Source: Bradyrhizobium sp. LTSP885
GTDB lineage: Bacteria > Pseudomonadota > Alphaproteobacteria > Rhizobiales > Xanthobacteraceae
DNA length: 64,000 nt
Direction of reading: 5' to 3'
Assembly: GCF_000938305.1 (NCBI RefSeq)
Contig: NZ_JYMT01000038.1
Span: forward strand, 442,136 to 506,135
In this document: piece by piece, positions 28,681 to 38,493 of the stretch
How the letters are laid out: each line of letters opens with the position of its first letter
Numbering within the stretch: the stretch's first letter is position 1
The notes under the pieces: generated by a model
The model's database searches: none
What the model saw: the letters and a program-made list of their open reading frames with translations, nothing else
What the model was told of the DNA's origin: nothing
Translations under genes and position numbers: made by a program

Positions 28681-30552
28681 ATGGCGCTACTCACCCGTCG
28701 GCACGCACTCGGTCTTGGCGTCGGTGCGTTGAGCGCTGCAGGATTTCGTGCCACGCCGGCAGCGGCCGACAACGGGACCGAGATGCATGGCATGTCGGTG
28801 TTCGGCGACCTGAAATATCCGGCGGATTTCCGCCAATTCGACTACGTCAATCCGAAAGCGCCGAAGGGCGGGTTCTTCTCGCTGATCCCCTCGGTGCGCG
28901 CCTACAACCAGTCCTACTTCACCTTCAATTCGCTCAATGCCTACATCCTGAAGGGCGAAGGCGCGCAGGGCATGGACATGACCTTCGCGACGCTGATGTC
29001 GCGCGCCAATGACGAGCCCGACGCGATGTACGGCTTTGCCGCAAAGTCGGTGCAGATCTCGCCGGACAAGCTCACCTACCGCTTCACCACGCGCCCCGAG
29101 GCGCGCTTTCACGACGGGGCGAAACTGACCGCGCAGGATGTCGCCTTTTCGCTCAATACGCTGAAGGAAAAGGGCCATCCGCTCATCATGGTGCAGTTGC
29201 GCGACTTCGTGAAGGCCGAGGCGCCCGATGACGCGACCGTCGTCGTGACCTTCGCGCCCGGCCGCGCGCGCGACGTGCCGCTCTATGTCGTGAGCTTGCC
29301 GATCTTCTCGAAGGCCTATTACGCGAACCGGACTTTTGAGGAGTCGACGCTCGATACGCCGCTCGGCTCGGGGCCGTACAAGGTCGGCAAGTACGAGGTC
29401 AATCGCTACATCGAATACGACCGCGTCAAGGACTGGTGGGCAGCCGACCTGCCGGTCAATCGCGGCAGCTACAATCTCGACACCGTGCGCTACGAATTCT
29501 ATCGTGATCGCGACGTCGCCTTCGAAGGCTTCACCGGCAAGAACTATCTGTTCCGCGAGGAACTGACCGCACGCATCTGGGCGACGCGATACGACTTTGC
29601 GGCGGCGAAGGACGGCCGCGTCAAGCGCGAGACGCTGCCCGACGACACGCCATCGGGTGCGCAGGGTTGGTTCATCAACATGCGCCGGGACAAGTTCAGC
29701 GATCCGCGCGTGCGCGAGGCACTGATCTATGCTTTCGATTTCGAGTGGACCAACAAGACCATCATGTACGGCGCCTATGCGCGCACCGTTTCGCCGTTCC
29801 AGAATTCGAACCTGATGGCGAACGGACCGCCTACTCCGGAAGAACTTGCGCTGCTCGAGCCGTTCCGCGGCCAGGTGCCGGACGAGGTATTCGGTGCGCC
29901 CTTCGTACCGCCGGTGTCGGACGGCTCAGGCCAGGATCGCGCGATGCTGCGCAAGGCGATCCAGCTTCTCGGCGATGCCGGCTGCGTCATCAAGGACGGC
30001 AAGCGGGTGCTGCCGAACGGCGATGTCTTCACCATCGAGCTCCTCAACGACGAGCCCTCGCTGCAGCCGCACCATGCGCCCTTTATCAAGAATCTCGGCA
30101 CCCTCGGCATCGACGCGACGTTCCGCCTGGTCGACGCGGTGCAGTACCGCGCCCGCCTGGAGGATTTCGACTTCGACATGACCATGGAGCGCTTCAGTTC
30201 GTCGGCGACGCCGGGTGACAGCATGCGGCCGTTCTTCTCCTCCCAGGCAGCCAAAACCAAGGGGTCCTATAACCTCGCGGGCATCTCCAGTCCCGTGATC
30301 GATGCCCTGATCGAGAAGATCATCGGTGCGAATAACCGCGAGGATTTGACGACCGCATGCCGTGCATTTGACCGCGTGTTTCGCGCCGGCCGCTATTGGG
30401 TGCCGCAATGGTATTCCGACAAGCATCGGGTCGCTTATTGGGACCAGTTCGCGCATCCGGAGAAACCGGCGAAATATGCGCAGGGCGTCGGAGCGCCGGA
30501 GAACTGGTGGTATGACACGACCAAGGCCGCCAAGCTCGAGCAGGCGAAGTAG
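28681..30552 (+). CDS. YejA-like ABC transporter substrate-binding protein (second copy)
   Basis: The second family 5 binding protein of the operon has 623 residues. It also has a Tat-like signal (LLTRRHALGLGVGAL, ending near ATPAAA). It repeats the FGDLKYPADFRQFDYVNPKAPKGG hallmark but diverges from its neighbour in most of the ligand lobes, for example MDMTFATLMSRANDEPDAMYG against the first copy's DSLMDASSDEPDTYYG. The C-terminus YWVPQWYSDKHRVAYWDQF is characteristic of YejA proteins. Three bases separate its stop from yejB. Having two receptors for one permease suggests different ligands or affinities. Confidence 0.92.
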   Translation: MALLTRRHALGLGVGALSAAGFRATPAAADNGTEMHGMSVFGDLKYPADFRQFDYVNPKAPKGGFFSLIPSVRAYNQSYFTFNSLNAYILKGEGAQGMDMTFATLMSRANDEPDAMYGFAAKSVQISPDKLTYRFTTRPEARFHDGAKLTAQDVAFSLNTLKEKGHPLIMVQLRDFVKAEAPDDATVVVTFAPGRARDVPLYVVSLPIFSKAYYANRTFEESTLDTPLGSGPYKVGKYEVNRYIEYDRVKDWWAADLPVNRGSYNLDTVRYEFYRDRDVAFEGFTGKNYLFREELTARIWATRYDFAAAKDGRVKRETLPDDTPSGAQGWFINMRRDKFSDPRVREALIYAFDFEWTNKTIMYGAYARTVSPFQNSNLMANGPPTPEELALLEPFRGQVPDEVFGAPFVPPVSDGSGQDRAMLRKAIQLLGDAGCVIKDGKRVLPNGDVFTIELLNDEPSLQPHHAPFIKNLGTLGIDATFRLVDAVQYRARLEDFDFDMTMERFSSSATPGDSMRPFFSSQAAKTKGSYNLAGISSPVIDALIEKIIGANNREDLTTACRAFDRVFRAGRYWVPQWYSDKHRVAYWDQFAHPEKPAKYAQGVGAPENWWYDTTKAAKLEQAK

Positions 30553-30555
30553 CCG

Positions 30556-31665
30556 ATGAGCGCCTATCTCGCCCGGCGTATCTTGCTGATGGTGCCCACA
30601 CTGCTCGGCATCCTGTTCGTTTCCTTCGTGGTCGTGCAGTTCGCGCCCGGCGGTCCGATCGAGCGCGTCATTGCCCAGATCAACGGTGCCGACACCGGCG
30701 GCACCTCGCGTGTCTCGGGCGGCGGCGGCGATTTCGCCGCGCAACGCGGCCAGAGCGGAGCGGCGGCCGGTGCGGTCAACTCGAAATACCGCGGCGCGCA
30801 GGGCCTCGACCCTGATTTCATCAAGAAGCTCGAGGTGCAGTTCGGCTTCGACAAGCCGGCACCGGAGCGTTTCGCGCTGATGGTGTGGAATTTCGCCCGC
30901 TTCGATTTCGGCAACAGCTATTTCCGCAGCGTCAGCGTGCTCCAGCTCATCAAGGAAAAGCTGCCGGTCTCGATCTCGCTCGGCATCTGGATGACGCTTC
31001 TGACCTATCTGATCTCGATCCCGCTCGGCATCCGCAAGGCGGTTCAGGACGGGTCGCGGTTCGACACCTGGACCTCGGCGGTGGTTATCGTCGGCTTCGC
31101 GATTCCCGGCTTCCTGTTCGCGATCCTGCTGATCATCCTGTTCGCCGGCGGCTCGTTCTTCAACATCTTCCCGCTGCGCGGCCTGACGTCGGATGGCTGG
31201 GCGCAATTCCCCTGGTACTGGAAGATCATCGATTATTTCTGGCATATCACGCTGCCGCTGATCTCGATGGCGCTCGGCGCCTTTGCCACCATGACGCTCT
31301 TGACCAAGAACTCGTTCCTCGACGAGATCCGCAAGCAATACGTGATGACGGCACGTGCGAAGGGCTGCAGCGAGCGGCAGGTGCTGTACAATCACATCTT
31401 CCGCAATGCCATGCTGATCGTGATCGCGGGCTTCCCGGGCGCGTTCATCCACGCCTTCTTCTCCGGATCGCTCCTGATCGAGACCATCTTCTCGCTCGAC
31501 GGCCTCGGCCTGCTCGGTTTCGAGAGCGTGTTGAACCGCGACTATCCGGTGGTGTTTGGAACGCTGTTCATCTTTTCGCTGGTCGGTCTGGTGGTCAATC
31601 TGATCTCCGATCTCGCCTATATGTGGATCGATCCGCGGATCGATTTCGAGGCGCGGGAGGTCTGA
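30556..31665 (+). CDS. yejB: Microcin C/peptide ABC transporter permease YejB
   Basis: This inner-membrane permease is one half of the channel. The 369-residue protein begins with the usual first helix (ARRILLMVPTLLGILFVSFVVVQFAPGGP), then a long Gly/Ala-rich periplasmic loop (about residues 45-85) that is typical of YejB. The remaining helices follow, with the coupling motif ARAKGCSERQVLYNHIFRNA near residue 270. Its stop overlaps the yejE start as TGATG. The binding proteins lie upstream and the ATPase downstream. Confidence 0.95.
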   Translation: MSAYLARRILLMVPTLLGILFVSFVVVQFAPGGPIERVIAQINGADTGGTSRVSGGGGDFAAQRGQSGAAAGAVNSKYRGAQGLDPDFIKKLEVQFGFDKPAPERFALMVWNFARFDFGNSYFRSVSVLQLIKEKLPVSISLGIWMTLLTYLISIPLGIRKAVQDGSRFDTWTSAVVIVGFAIPGFLFAILLIILFAGGSFFNIFPLRGLTSDGWAQFPWYWKIIDYFWHITLPLISMALGAFATMTLLTKNSFLDEIRKQYVMTARAKGCSERQVLYNHIFRNAMLIVIAGFPGAFIHAFFSGSLLIETIFSLDGLGLLGFESVLNRDYPVVFGTLFIFSLVGLVVNLISDLAYMWIDPRIDFEAREV

Positions 31666-32839
31666 TGACGTTGCTCGCGCCCCAGCCGATCGAGACCTCG
31701 ACGCAATCGCCGCTCGGCGAGGTGGTGCCCGCCACGCGCCACAGCTTCGCGCCGTCGCCGCTCAACAAGCGGCGCTGGGAGAACTTCAAGGCGAACCGCC
31801 GCGGCTACTGGTCGTTCTGGATCTTCCTTGTGCTGTTCGTGGTGTCGCTGTTCGCCAATGTGATCGCCAACGACAAGCCGCTGGTCGTCAAATATGACGG
31901 CCATCTCTATTGGCCGGTGCTGTTCAGCTATGCCGAGACCACCTTCGGCGGCGACTTCGAAACCGCGGCCGACTATCGCGATCCCTATCTGCAGAAGCAG
32001 ATCGCCGCCAAGGGCGGCAGCATGATCTGGCCGCCGATCCGGTATTATTATGACAGCCGCAATCTCGATCCGCCGACGCCGGTGCCGTCGAAGCCGACCT
32101 GGCTGCTCACCGAGGCGCAGTGCAAGGATGTGGTGCAGAGAAAAGGCCTGAAGAGCTGCCGCGATCTCGAATACAACTGGCTCGGCACCGACGACCAGGG
32201 CCGCGACGTCGTCGCGCGACTGATCTACGGCTTCCGTATCTCGGTGCTGTTCGGCCTGACGCTGACCATCCTGTCTTCGATCATCGGCATTGCCGCCGGC
32301 GGCGTGCAGGGCTATTTCGGCGGCTGGATCGATCTCGGCTTCCAGCGTTTCATCGAGATCTGGACCGCGATCCCTTCGCTCTATCTGCTGCTGATCATCT
32401 CCGCGGTGCTGCCGCCCGGCTTCTTCATCCTGCTCGGCATCCTGCTGCTGTTCTCATGGGTGTCGCTGGTCGGCCTGGTGCGCGCCGAGTTCCTGCGCGG
32501 ACGCAATTTCGAATACATCCAGGCGGCGCGTGCGCTCGGCGTCTCCAATGCCGTGATCATGTTCCGCCATCTGCTGCCGAATGCCATGGTCGCGACCATG
32601 ACGTTCCTGCCGTTCATCGTGTCGTCCTCGGTGATGACGCTGACCGCGCTGGACTTCCTCGGCTTCGGCCTGCCGCCAGGCTCGCCGTCGCTCGGCGAAT
32701 TGCTGTCGCAAGGCAAGGCCAATGTGCAGGCGCCGTGGCTCGGCTTCACCGGCTTCTTCTCGGTCGCGATCATGCTGTCGCTGCTGATCTTCATCGGTGA
32801 AGCCGCGCGCGACGCCTTCGATCCGCGCAAGACGTTCCG

Positions 32840-32843
<4 letters not shown>
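31665..32843 (+). CDS. yejE: Microcin C/peptide ABC transporter permease YejE
   Basis: The second permease subunit has 392 residues. An N-terminal cytoplasmic segment (SPLNKRRWENFKANRRGYWSF) precedes the first helix. A large periplasmic domain (about 65-165) includes YETTFGGDFET-like YAETTFGGDFET and YNWLGTDDQGRDVVARLIYGFR, a family signature. Five further membrane spans follow with coupling motif QAARALGVSNAVIMFRHLLPN. ATG 31665 shares one base with the yejB stop. The end overlaps the yejF start by GTGA. Confidence 0.95.
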
Positions 32844-34477
<1,634 letters not shown>

Positions 34478-34486
34478 TCACACCTC

Positions 34487-34590
34487 GTCATTCCGGGGCG
34501 ACGCGAAAGCGTCGAGCCCGGAATCCATTCATCCGCGGAATGTGAGGCTTGATGGATTCCGGGCTCTCGCTTCGCGAGCCCCGGAATGGC
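34487..34590. repeat. Dispersed palindromic repeat, family C
   Basis: Left arm CATTCCGGGGCGACGCGAAA with CCCGGAATCCAT faces the right arm ATGGATTCCGGGCTC and GAGCCCCGGAATG. The inner hairpins GCGAAAGC and CTCGCTTCGCGAG are visible. It lies between convergent yejF and the NlpC/P60 gene, and may act as a two-way terminator. Confidence 0.8.
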
Positions 34591-34598
34591 GGGAGTGC

Positions 34599-35441
34599 TC
34601 AAAGCCGCTTGATCGCCGCGACTTCACTTCCGGCCGCCTTGATCCGCGCGATCGCGGCTTGGGTGTTCTCGACCGCGGTCGCCATGTGATGCGCATTGGC
34701 GTGCACGATGGTGGTGGCATCGCGCGCGATCGCGACGTGGCCTTTCCAGAAGATCAGGTCGCCGCGTTGCAGGTGCCTTGCTTCCGCGGCGGTCAGTTCC
34801 CGGCCGAGCCCGTCCTGCTGCATGTCGCTGTCGCGCGGGCAGCCGGTGCCGGCTGAGGTCAGCGCGATCTGGACCAGGCCGGAGCAATCGATTCCGAACG
34901 CGCTCTTGCCGCCCCACAGATAGGGCGTGCCGACGAACCGCTCGGCGAGGGCCACGAAGTCTGGCGCGATCAAATCGAGGGCGCCGAGATGTTGGCGCGG
35001 CAGATAGTGGCCGTCGCGTGTGACTGCGAACGATCCCTCTTCGCGCACCAACGTCACTGTCGCGGACATCGGGATGGCCTCGCTCGGCGGTAGCTTGATC
35101 GAGGGGCCGGCAAAGGCAAACGTCCAGAGCGCGGTCACCTTGTGCGTCGGGGCTGCCGCGGGCCGCATCAGCGCGCTGTCCGGCAGCCAGCCGACATAGC
35201 CGTCACTCACGAGCTGGCCCCAGGCCCAGCCTTCGCCGTTGCGGTCATAGATCGTCACGCGCTCGCCCTTCAGCGCCTGCGTCATCTGCTCGGCATCGGC
35301 GGCCGGAGCGGCGCGAAGCGGGGCGATTGCGTCGTTGACCTCGAACACCTGGCCTTCGACAAATCGATCGGCCTTGACCTTGCCCTCCAGGTATTTCGCG
35401 GCGACGTCGTCGCGGGCCGGTGTCAGGCGGGGGTCATGCAT
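34599..35441 (-). CDS. NlpC/P60 family cysteine peptidase with SH3 domains
   Basis: The C40 family cleaves D-gamma-glutamyl-diaminopimelate bonds in peptidoglycan fragments. The 280-residue product has an N-terminal bacterial SH3-like region (about 30-150: GQVFEVNDAIAPLRAAP, WAWGQLVSDGYVGWLP, GSFAVTRDGHYLP). The catalytic domain has C186 in GIDCSG, H235 in KGHVAIA and H247 in HANAHH. It has no signal peptide, so it may act in the cytoplasm on recycled muropeptides. It overlaps the aminopeptidase gene upstream by eight bases, pointing to a shared peptide-recycling role. Confidence 0.93.
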   Translation of the reverse strand: MHDPRLTPARDDVAAKYLEGKVKADRFVEGQVFEVNDAIAPLRAAPAADAEQMTQALKGERVTIYDRNGEGWAWGQLVSDGYVGWLPDSALMRPAAAPTHKVTALWTFAFAGPSIKLPPSEAIPMSATVTLVREEGSFAVTRDGHYLPRQHLGALDLIAPDFVALAERFVGTPYLWGGKSAFGIDCSGLVQIALTSAGTGCPRDSDMQQDGLGRELTAAEARHLQRGDLIFWKGHVAIARDATTIVHANAHHMATAVENTQAAIARIKAAGSEVAAIKRL

Positions 35442-36807
35442 AGCGCTGGCTCAGCAATTTGTAGATGGCACGCGCAGCCTGGCATTCGCCGCCTTCGGGG
35501 CGGCCGGGCTTCGCCGAGGGCGTCCAGCCATAGATATCGACATGCAGCCAGCTTGTCGCGTGCTCGACGAAGCGTTGCAAGAACAGCGCGCAAATGATCG
35601 AGCCGGCAAAACCTCCTGACGGTGCGTTGTTGATGTCGGCAGTCTTGGAGTCGAGCCAGGCGTCGTAGGCCGGCCATAGCGGCATGCGCCACAACGGATC
35701 GTTCTCCCCCTTGGCGTGGGCGGTCACTTCACCGGCGAGGGTCTCATCATTGGTGTAAAAGGGCGGTAAATCCGGCCCCAGCGCCACGCGTGCCGCGCCG
35801 GTCAGGGTGCCCAGATCGACCAGCAGATCGGGCTTCTCCTCGTCGGCCAGCGCCAGCGCATCGGCGAGCACCAGCCGTCCCTCGGCGTCGGTGTTGCCGA
35901 TCTCGACCGTGATGCCCTTGCGTGACCGGAAGACGTCGAGCGGACGGAATGCGTTGCCTGCAACGGCATTCTCGACCGCCGGAATCAGCACGCGCAGCCG
36001 CACCTTCAGCTTTGCGTCCATCACCATCTGCGCCAGCGCCAGCACGTTGGCGGCGCCGCCCATGTCCTTCTTCATGATCAGCATGCCGCTTGACGGCTTG
36101 AGGTCGAGCCCGCCGGTGTCGAAGCAGACGCCCTTGCCGACCAGCGTCACCTTCGGATGCGCCGGATCGCCCCAACTGATGTCGATCAGCCGCGGCGCCC
36201 GCGGCGAGGCCATCCCGACGGCGTGGATCAGGGGAAATCCCTGTTCGAGCGCGTCACCGGTGATGCAGTTGAAGTCGGCGCCGAACCGCGTTGCGAGCTC
36301 GCGCGCAGCTTCTGCCAATTCCGCCGGGCCCATGTCGTTGGACGGCATGTTGATGAGGTCGCGTGCGAGCGCCGCCGCATCAGCCATCCGCGCGATGTCG
36401 GCGGCGTCGACGGCGTCTGGCGGCACCAGGCGGACGTCGGGCGCCTCGTTCTTGCGATAGCGGCCGAAGCGGTAGCAGCCGAGCGCGAAGGCGAGCGTGG
36501 CGAGCCTGACGTCATGCGGTGCATTGGCAAAGCGGTAGACGCCCGGCGGCAACAGGCCGGGCAGTGCTCCCGGCCGGAACGGATCGGGCGCCTTGTGCGT
36601 CTCGTCTTCGAGACCGAACAGCACCTGCGCGATGCTGCCGTCCGACGCCGGCAAGGTCAGGCATTTGCCGGGCTTGGCCGCAAAGCCGTTGGCATCGGCG
36701 AACTGGCGTGCCGGCGACGGCAGCGTGTCCCGGATCGCATGCCAAGTCGCCTTGCTGGCGAAGGTGATGGGAATGGCGTTGGCTGAGCTCTCGAAGACGG
36801 ACGGCAT
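35434..36807 (-). CDS. Leucyl aminopeptidase family (M17) protein
   Basis: This dimetal cytosolic aminopeptidase has 457 residues. The catalytic C-terminal domain shows VGKGVCFDTGGLDLKPS (metal and catalytic Lys), MKKDMGGAA, and the M17 signature NTDAEGRLVLADAL. The N-terminal domain is shorter and diverged from PepA, and its MPSNDMGP replaces the usual PxN motif, so it belongs to the M17 subgroup common beside NlpC/P60 genes. It probably trims peptides produced by its overlapping neighbour. The name pepA is not used because this is a separate paralogue type. Confidence 0.93.
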   Translation of the reverse strand: MPSVFESSANAIPITFASKATWHAIRDTLPSPARQFADANGFAAKPGKCLTLPASDGSIAQVLFGLEDETHKAPDPFRPGALPGLLPPGVYRFANAPHDVRLATLAFALGCYRFGRYRKNEAPDVRLVPPDAVDAADIARMADAAALARDLINMPSNDMGPAELAEAARELATRFGADFNCITGDALEQGFPLIHAVGMASPRAPRLIDISWGDPAHPKVTLVGKGVCFDTGGLDLKPSSGMLIMKKDMGGAANVLALAQMVMDAKLKVRLRVLIPAVENAVAGNAFRPLDVFRSRKGITVEIGNTDAEGRLVLADALALADEEKPDLLVDLGTLTGAARVALGPDLPPFYTNDETLAGEVTAHAKGENDPLWRMPLWPAYDAWLDSKTADINNAPSGGFAGSIICALFLQRFVEHATSWLHVDIYGWTPSAKPGRPEGGECQAARAIYKLLSQRYA

Positions 36808-36932
36808 CGGAATCTCGGTGGTTATAGGATCGGCTGTTGGGATCGACTCTTGGGATCGGCTCGTCGCCTACTACACGCCTTTCGGCCTTTGTGGTAGGCT
36901 TGATGGATTGCTGCATCCGGGGAGGGGCTGAC

Positions 36933-37163
36933 ATGGCCAAGAAAATGGCCAAGAAAATCGCCAAGAAAGATCTCGACGGCAGGCATCGCGACAAGACCGG
37001 CCGTATCGACAAGAAGCACGGCAATACGCTGGTCGGATCGTTGCGCAAGACCTATGGCGAGCATTTCGCGGCCGGCCGCCGCAAGGACATGATGCTGAAG
37101 ACGCTGCTCGCCGAGACGGACACCGACTCGCTGCACGCCTACTTGCGCAAGCATCACAAATAG
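36933..37163 (+). CDS. Small lysine-rich hypothetical protein
   Basis: No characterised family is recognised. The 76-residue, strongly basic product starts with three four-residue units (MAKK, MAKK, IAKK) encoded by near-identical 12-base repeats. It continues DLDGRHRDKTGRIDKKHGNT and ends in a helical part (SLRKTYGEHFAAGRRKDMMLKTLL, SLHAYLRKHHK). A GGGGAGGGG ribosome site stands before ATG 36933, and the frame is bounded by a proper stop. A nucleic-acid-binding role would fit the charge, but that is speculation. It is transcribed away from the aminopeptidase gene. Confidence 0.65.
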   Translation: MAKKMAKKIAKKDLDGRHRDKTGRIDKKHGNTLVGSLRKTYGEHFAAGRRKDMMLKTLLAETDTDSLHAYLRKHHK

Positions 37164-37473
37164 CGGATCGCAGGATCGCATCCCGCGCCGTTCGAACGGC
37201 AAGCGATCGTTTCTCCGAGCGCCGGATGCGATTGCTGATGGGCGCTGTCACGCGTCCTGCATGCGCGCGTCGATGCGCCTTGCGGGCGGGATCGACAAGG
37301 GCCGGCGTCGGCTCGCCATGGCCCGTTGAAGCGACGCCTGCCTGTTGCCCACGCTCTGCTGCCAGCGCCTTGGGGCGCGGCGAGAGCGGCGATTAACCAG
37401 GCGTTAGGGTTAACGGTCTATTGCTGGCACGTTCGGCTCGGTCCATTCGCCCGATTTCGTGAGTCAAAGTGCC
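37164..37473. other. Intergenic region before tadD
   Basis: The 310-base gap contains the CtrA-like element at 37393-37407 and a further GGTTAACGG directly after it. No gene is apparent. GCGTCGATGCGC-type short palindromes near 37265 are not clearly functional. Confidence 0.4.
37393..37407 (+). promoter_or_regulatory. CtrA-box-like site before tadD
   Basis: TTAA, seven bases, then TTAG: one mismatch from the TTAA-N7-TTAA site bound by the cell-cycle regulator CtrA. Another TTAA follows three bases on (37410-37413). It lies about 70 bases before the tadD start. Confidence 0.45.
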
Positions 37474-38301
37474 ATGCGTCGACAGTCCAACCTGGCCCGG
37501 CATGCTGCCCGGCATCTCGCTTCCGCGGCCCTTGTGGCGATCCTGGCGGCAGGCCTCGGCGGTTGCCAGACCATGTCCGACGTCACCGGGTCGGTGGCCT
37601 CCCCGGAGTCGGTCGCCTCCCGGACGGATTCCACGCCCGATGATCCGCGCCGCGCTGCCGAACTCTATGGCGATCGTTATCGCAAGAATCCCAAGGATGT
37701 CGACTCCGCGATCGCCTATGGCCAGGCCTTGCGCGCCACCGGCCAGCGATCGCAGGCCTGCGCGGTGCTGGAGCAGGCCACCATCGCCAATCCCGGTAAC
37801 AAGCCGCTGCTCGCCGCCTACGGCCGTGCGCTTGCCGACAACGGCAATTCGCAGGCCGCGTTCGATGTGCTGAGCCGGGCCCACACCCCGGAAAATCCGG
37901 ACTGGCGCATCCTGTCGGTGCAGGGAACCACCCTCGACAAGATGGGCAAGCACGAAGAAGCGCGCCGCTACTATGCCAGCGCGCTGCGCTTCGTCCCGGA
38001 CGAACCGTCGGTGCTGTCCAATCTCGGCCTCTCCTACATGCTGACCAAGGAACTGCCGAAGGCCGAGGAGACGCTGCGCCGGGCCTATGCCAGCGCCAGG
38101 GCCGACGCGCGGATAAGGCAGAACCTCGCGCTCGTCGTCGGCCTGCAGGGCCGCTTCGCCGAAGCTGAAAGCATCGTCAAGGCCGATCTGCCGGCGGATG
38201 AGGCCGCCGCCAATGTCGCCTATCTGCGGGAGATGCTGAACCGCAAGGACGGTCGTCCGATGGCGTCAAGGTCGGCGCCGGTGGTCGCGCAGGACGACTA
38301 A
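37474..38301 (+). CDS. tadD: TadD-like TPR lipoprotein
   Basis: TadD proteins are outer-membrane-associated TPR lipoproteins that help localise the Tad secretin. The 275-residue product has a lipoprotein signal (LAAGLGGC, lipid Cys about residue 31). Tandem TPR-like helix pairs span about 60-250 (AIAYGQALRATGQRSQA, AYGRALADNGNSQAAFDVL, HEEARRYYASALRFVPDEPSVLSNLGLSYM). Residues GDRYRKNPKD mark the first repeat. ATG 37474 is preferred over a GTG five codons upstream. It is convergent with tadC instead of lying inside the cpa operon. Confidence 0.9.
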   Translation: MRRQSNLARHAARHLASAALVAILAAGLGGCQTMSDVTGSVASPESVASRTDSTPDDPRRAAELYGDRYRKNPKDVDSAIAYGQALRATGQRSQACAVLEQATIANPGNKPLLAAYGRALADNGNSQAAFDVLSRAHTPENPDWRILSVQGTTLDKMGKHEEARRYYASALRFVPDEPSVLSNLGLSYMLTKELPKAEETLRRAYASARADARIRQNLALVVGLQGRFAEAESIVKADLPADEAAANVAYLREMLNRKDGRPMASRSAPVVAQDD

Positions 38302-38349
38302 ATAAGCCCCGTCATCGATGGTCACGCGCCGCCGCTTGCGGCGACGAAC

Positions 38350-38372
38350 CGCCCGGTCAAGCCGGGCGTTTC
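38350..38372 (+). terminator. Hairpin terminator after tadD
   Basis: CGCCCGG and CCGGGCG pair around TCAAG and are followed by TTTCC, 48 bases after the tadD stop. The U-run is short, so efficiency is uncertain. Confidence 0.5.
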
Positions 38373-38390
38373 CACGCGCGGGCGCGCCTG

Positions 38391-38493
38391 GAGCACTTTC
38401 GGTTCTGATTGAATCAGAACCGAAGCTCTAGATTCTTGTTTTGGCGCGTTTTCTTCACGCGAACCGGTATCCACTTCGTTCGAAAACGCTCTA
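38391..38493. repeat. Dispersed repeat, family E, abutting tadC
   Basis: Read leftward, the element begins TAGAGCGTTTTCGAACGAAG, passes GGATACCGGTTCGCGTGAAG and AACAAGAATCTAGAGC, and ends with the perfect hairpin CGGTTCTGATT/AATCAGAACCG (38399-38421). This sequence recurs in rhizobial intergenic DNA (general knowledge). Its first three bases on the minus strand are the TAG stop of tadC, so insertion appears to have set the end of that gene. Confidence 0.75.
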
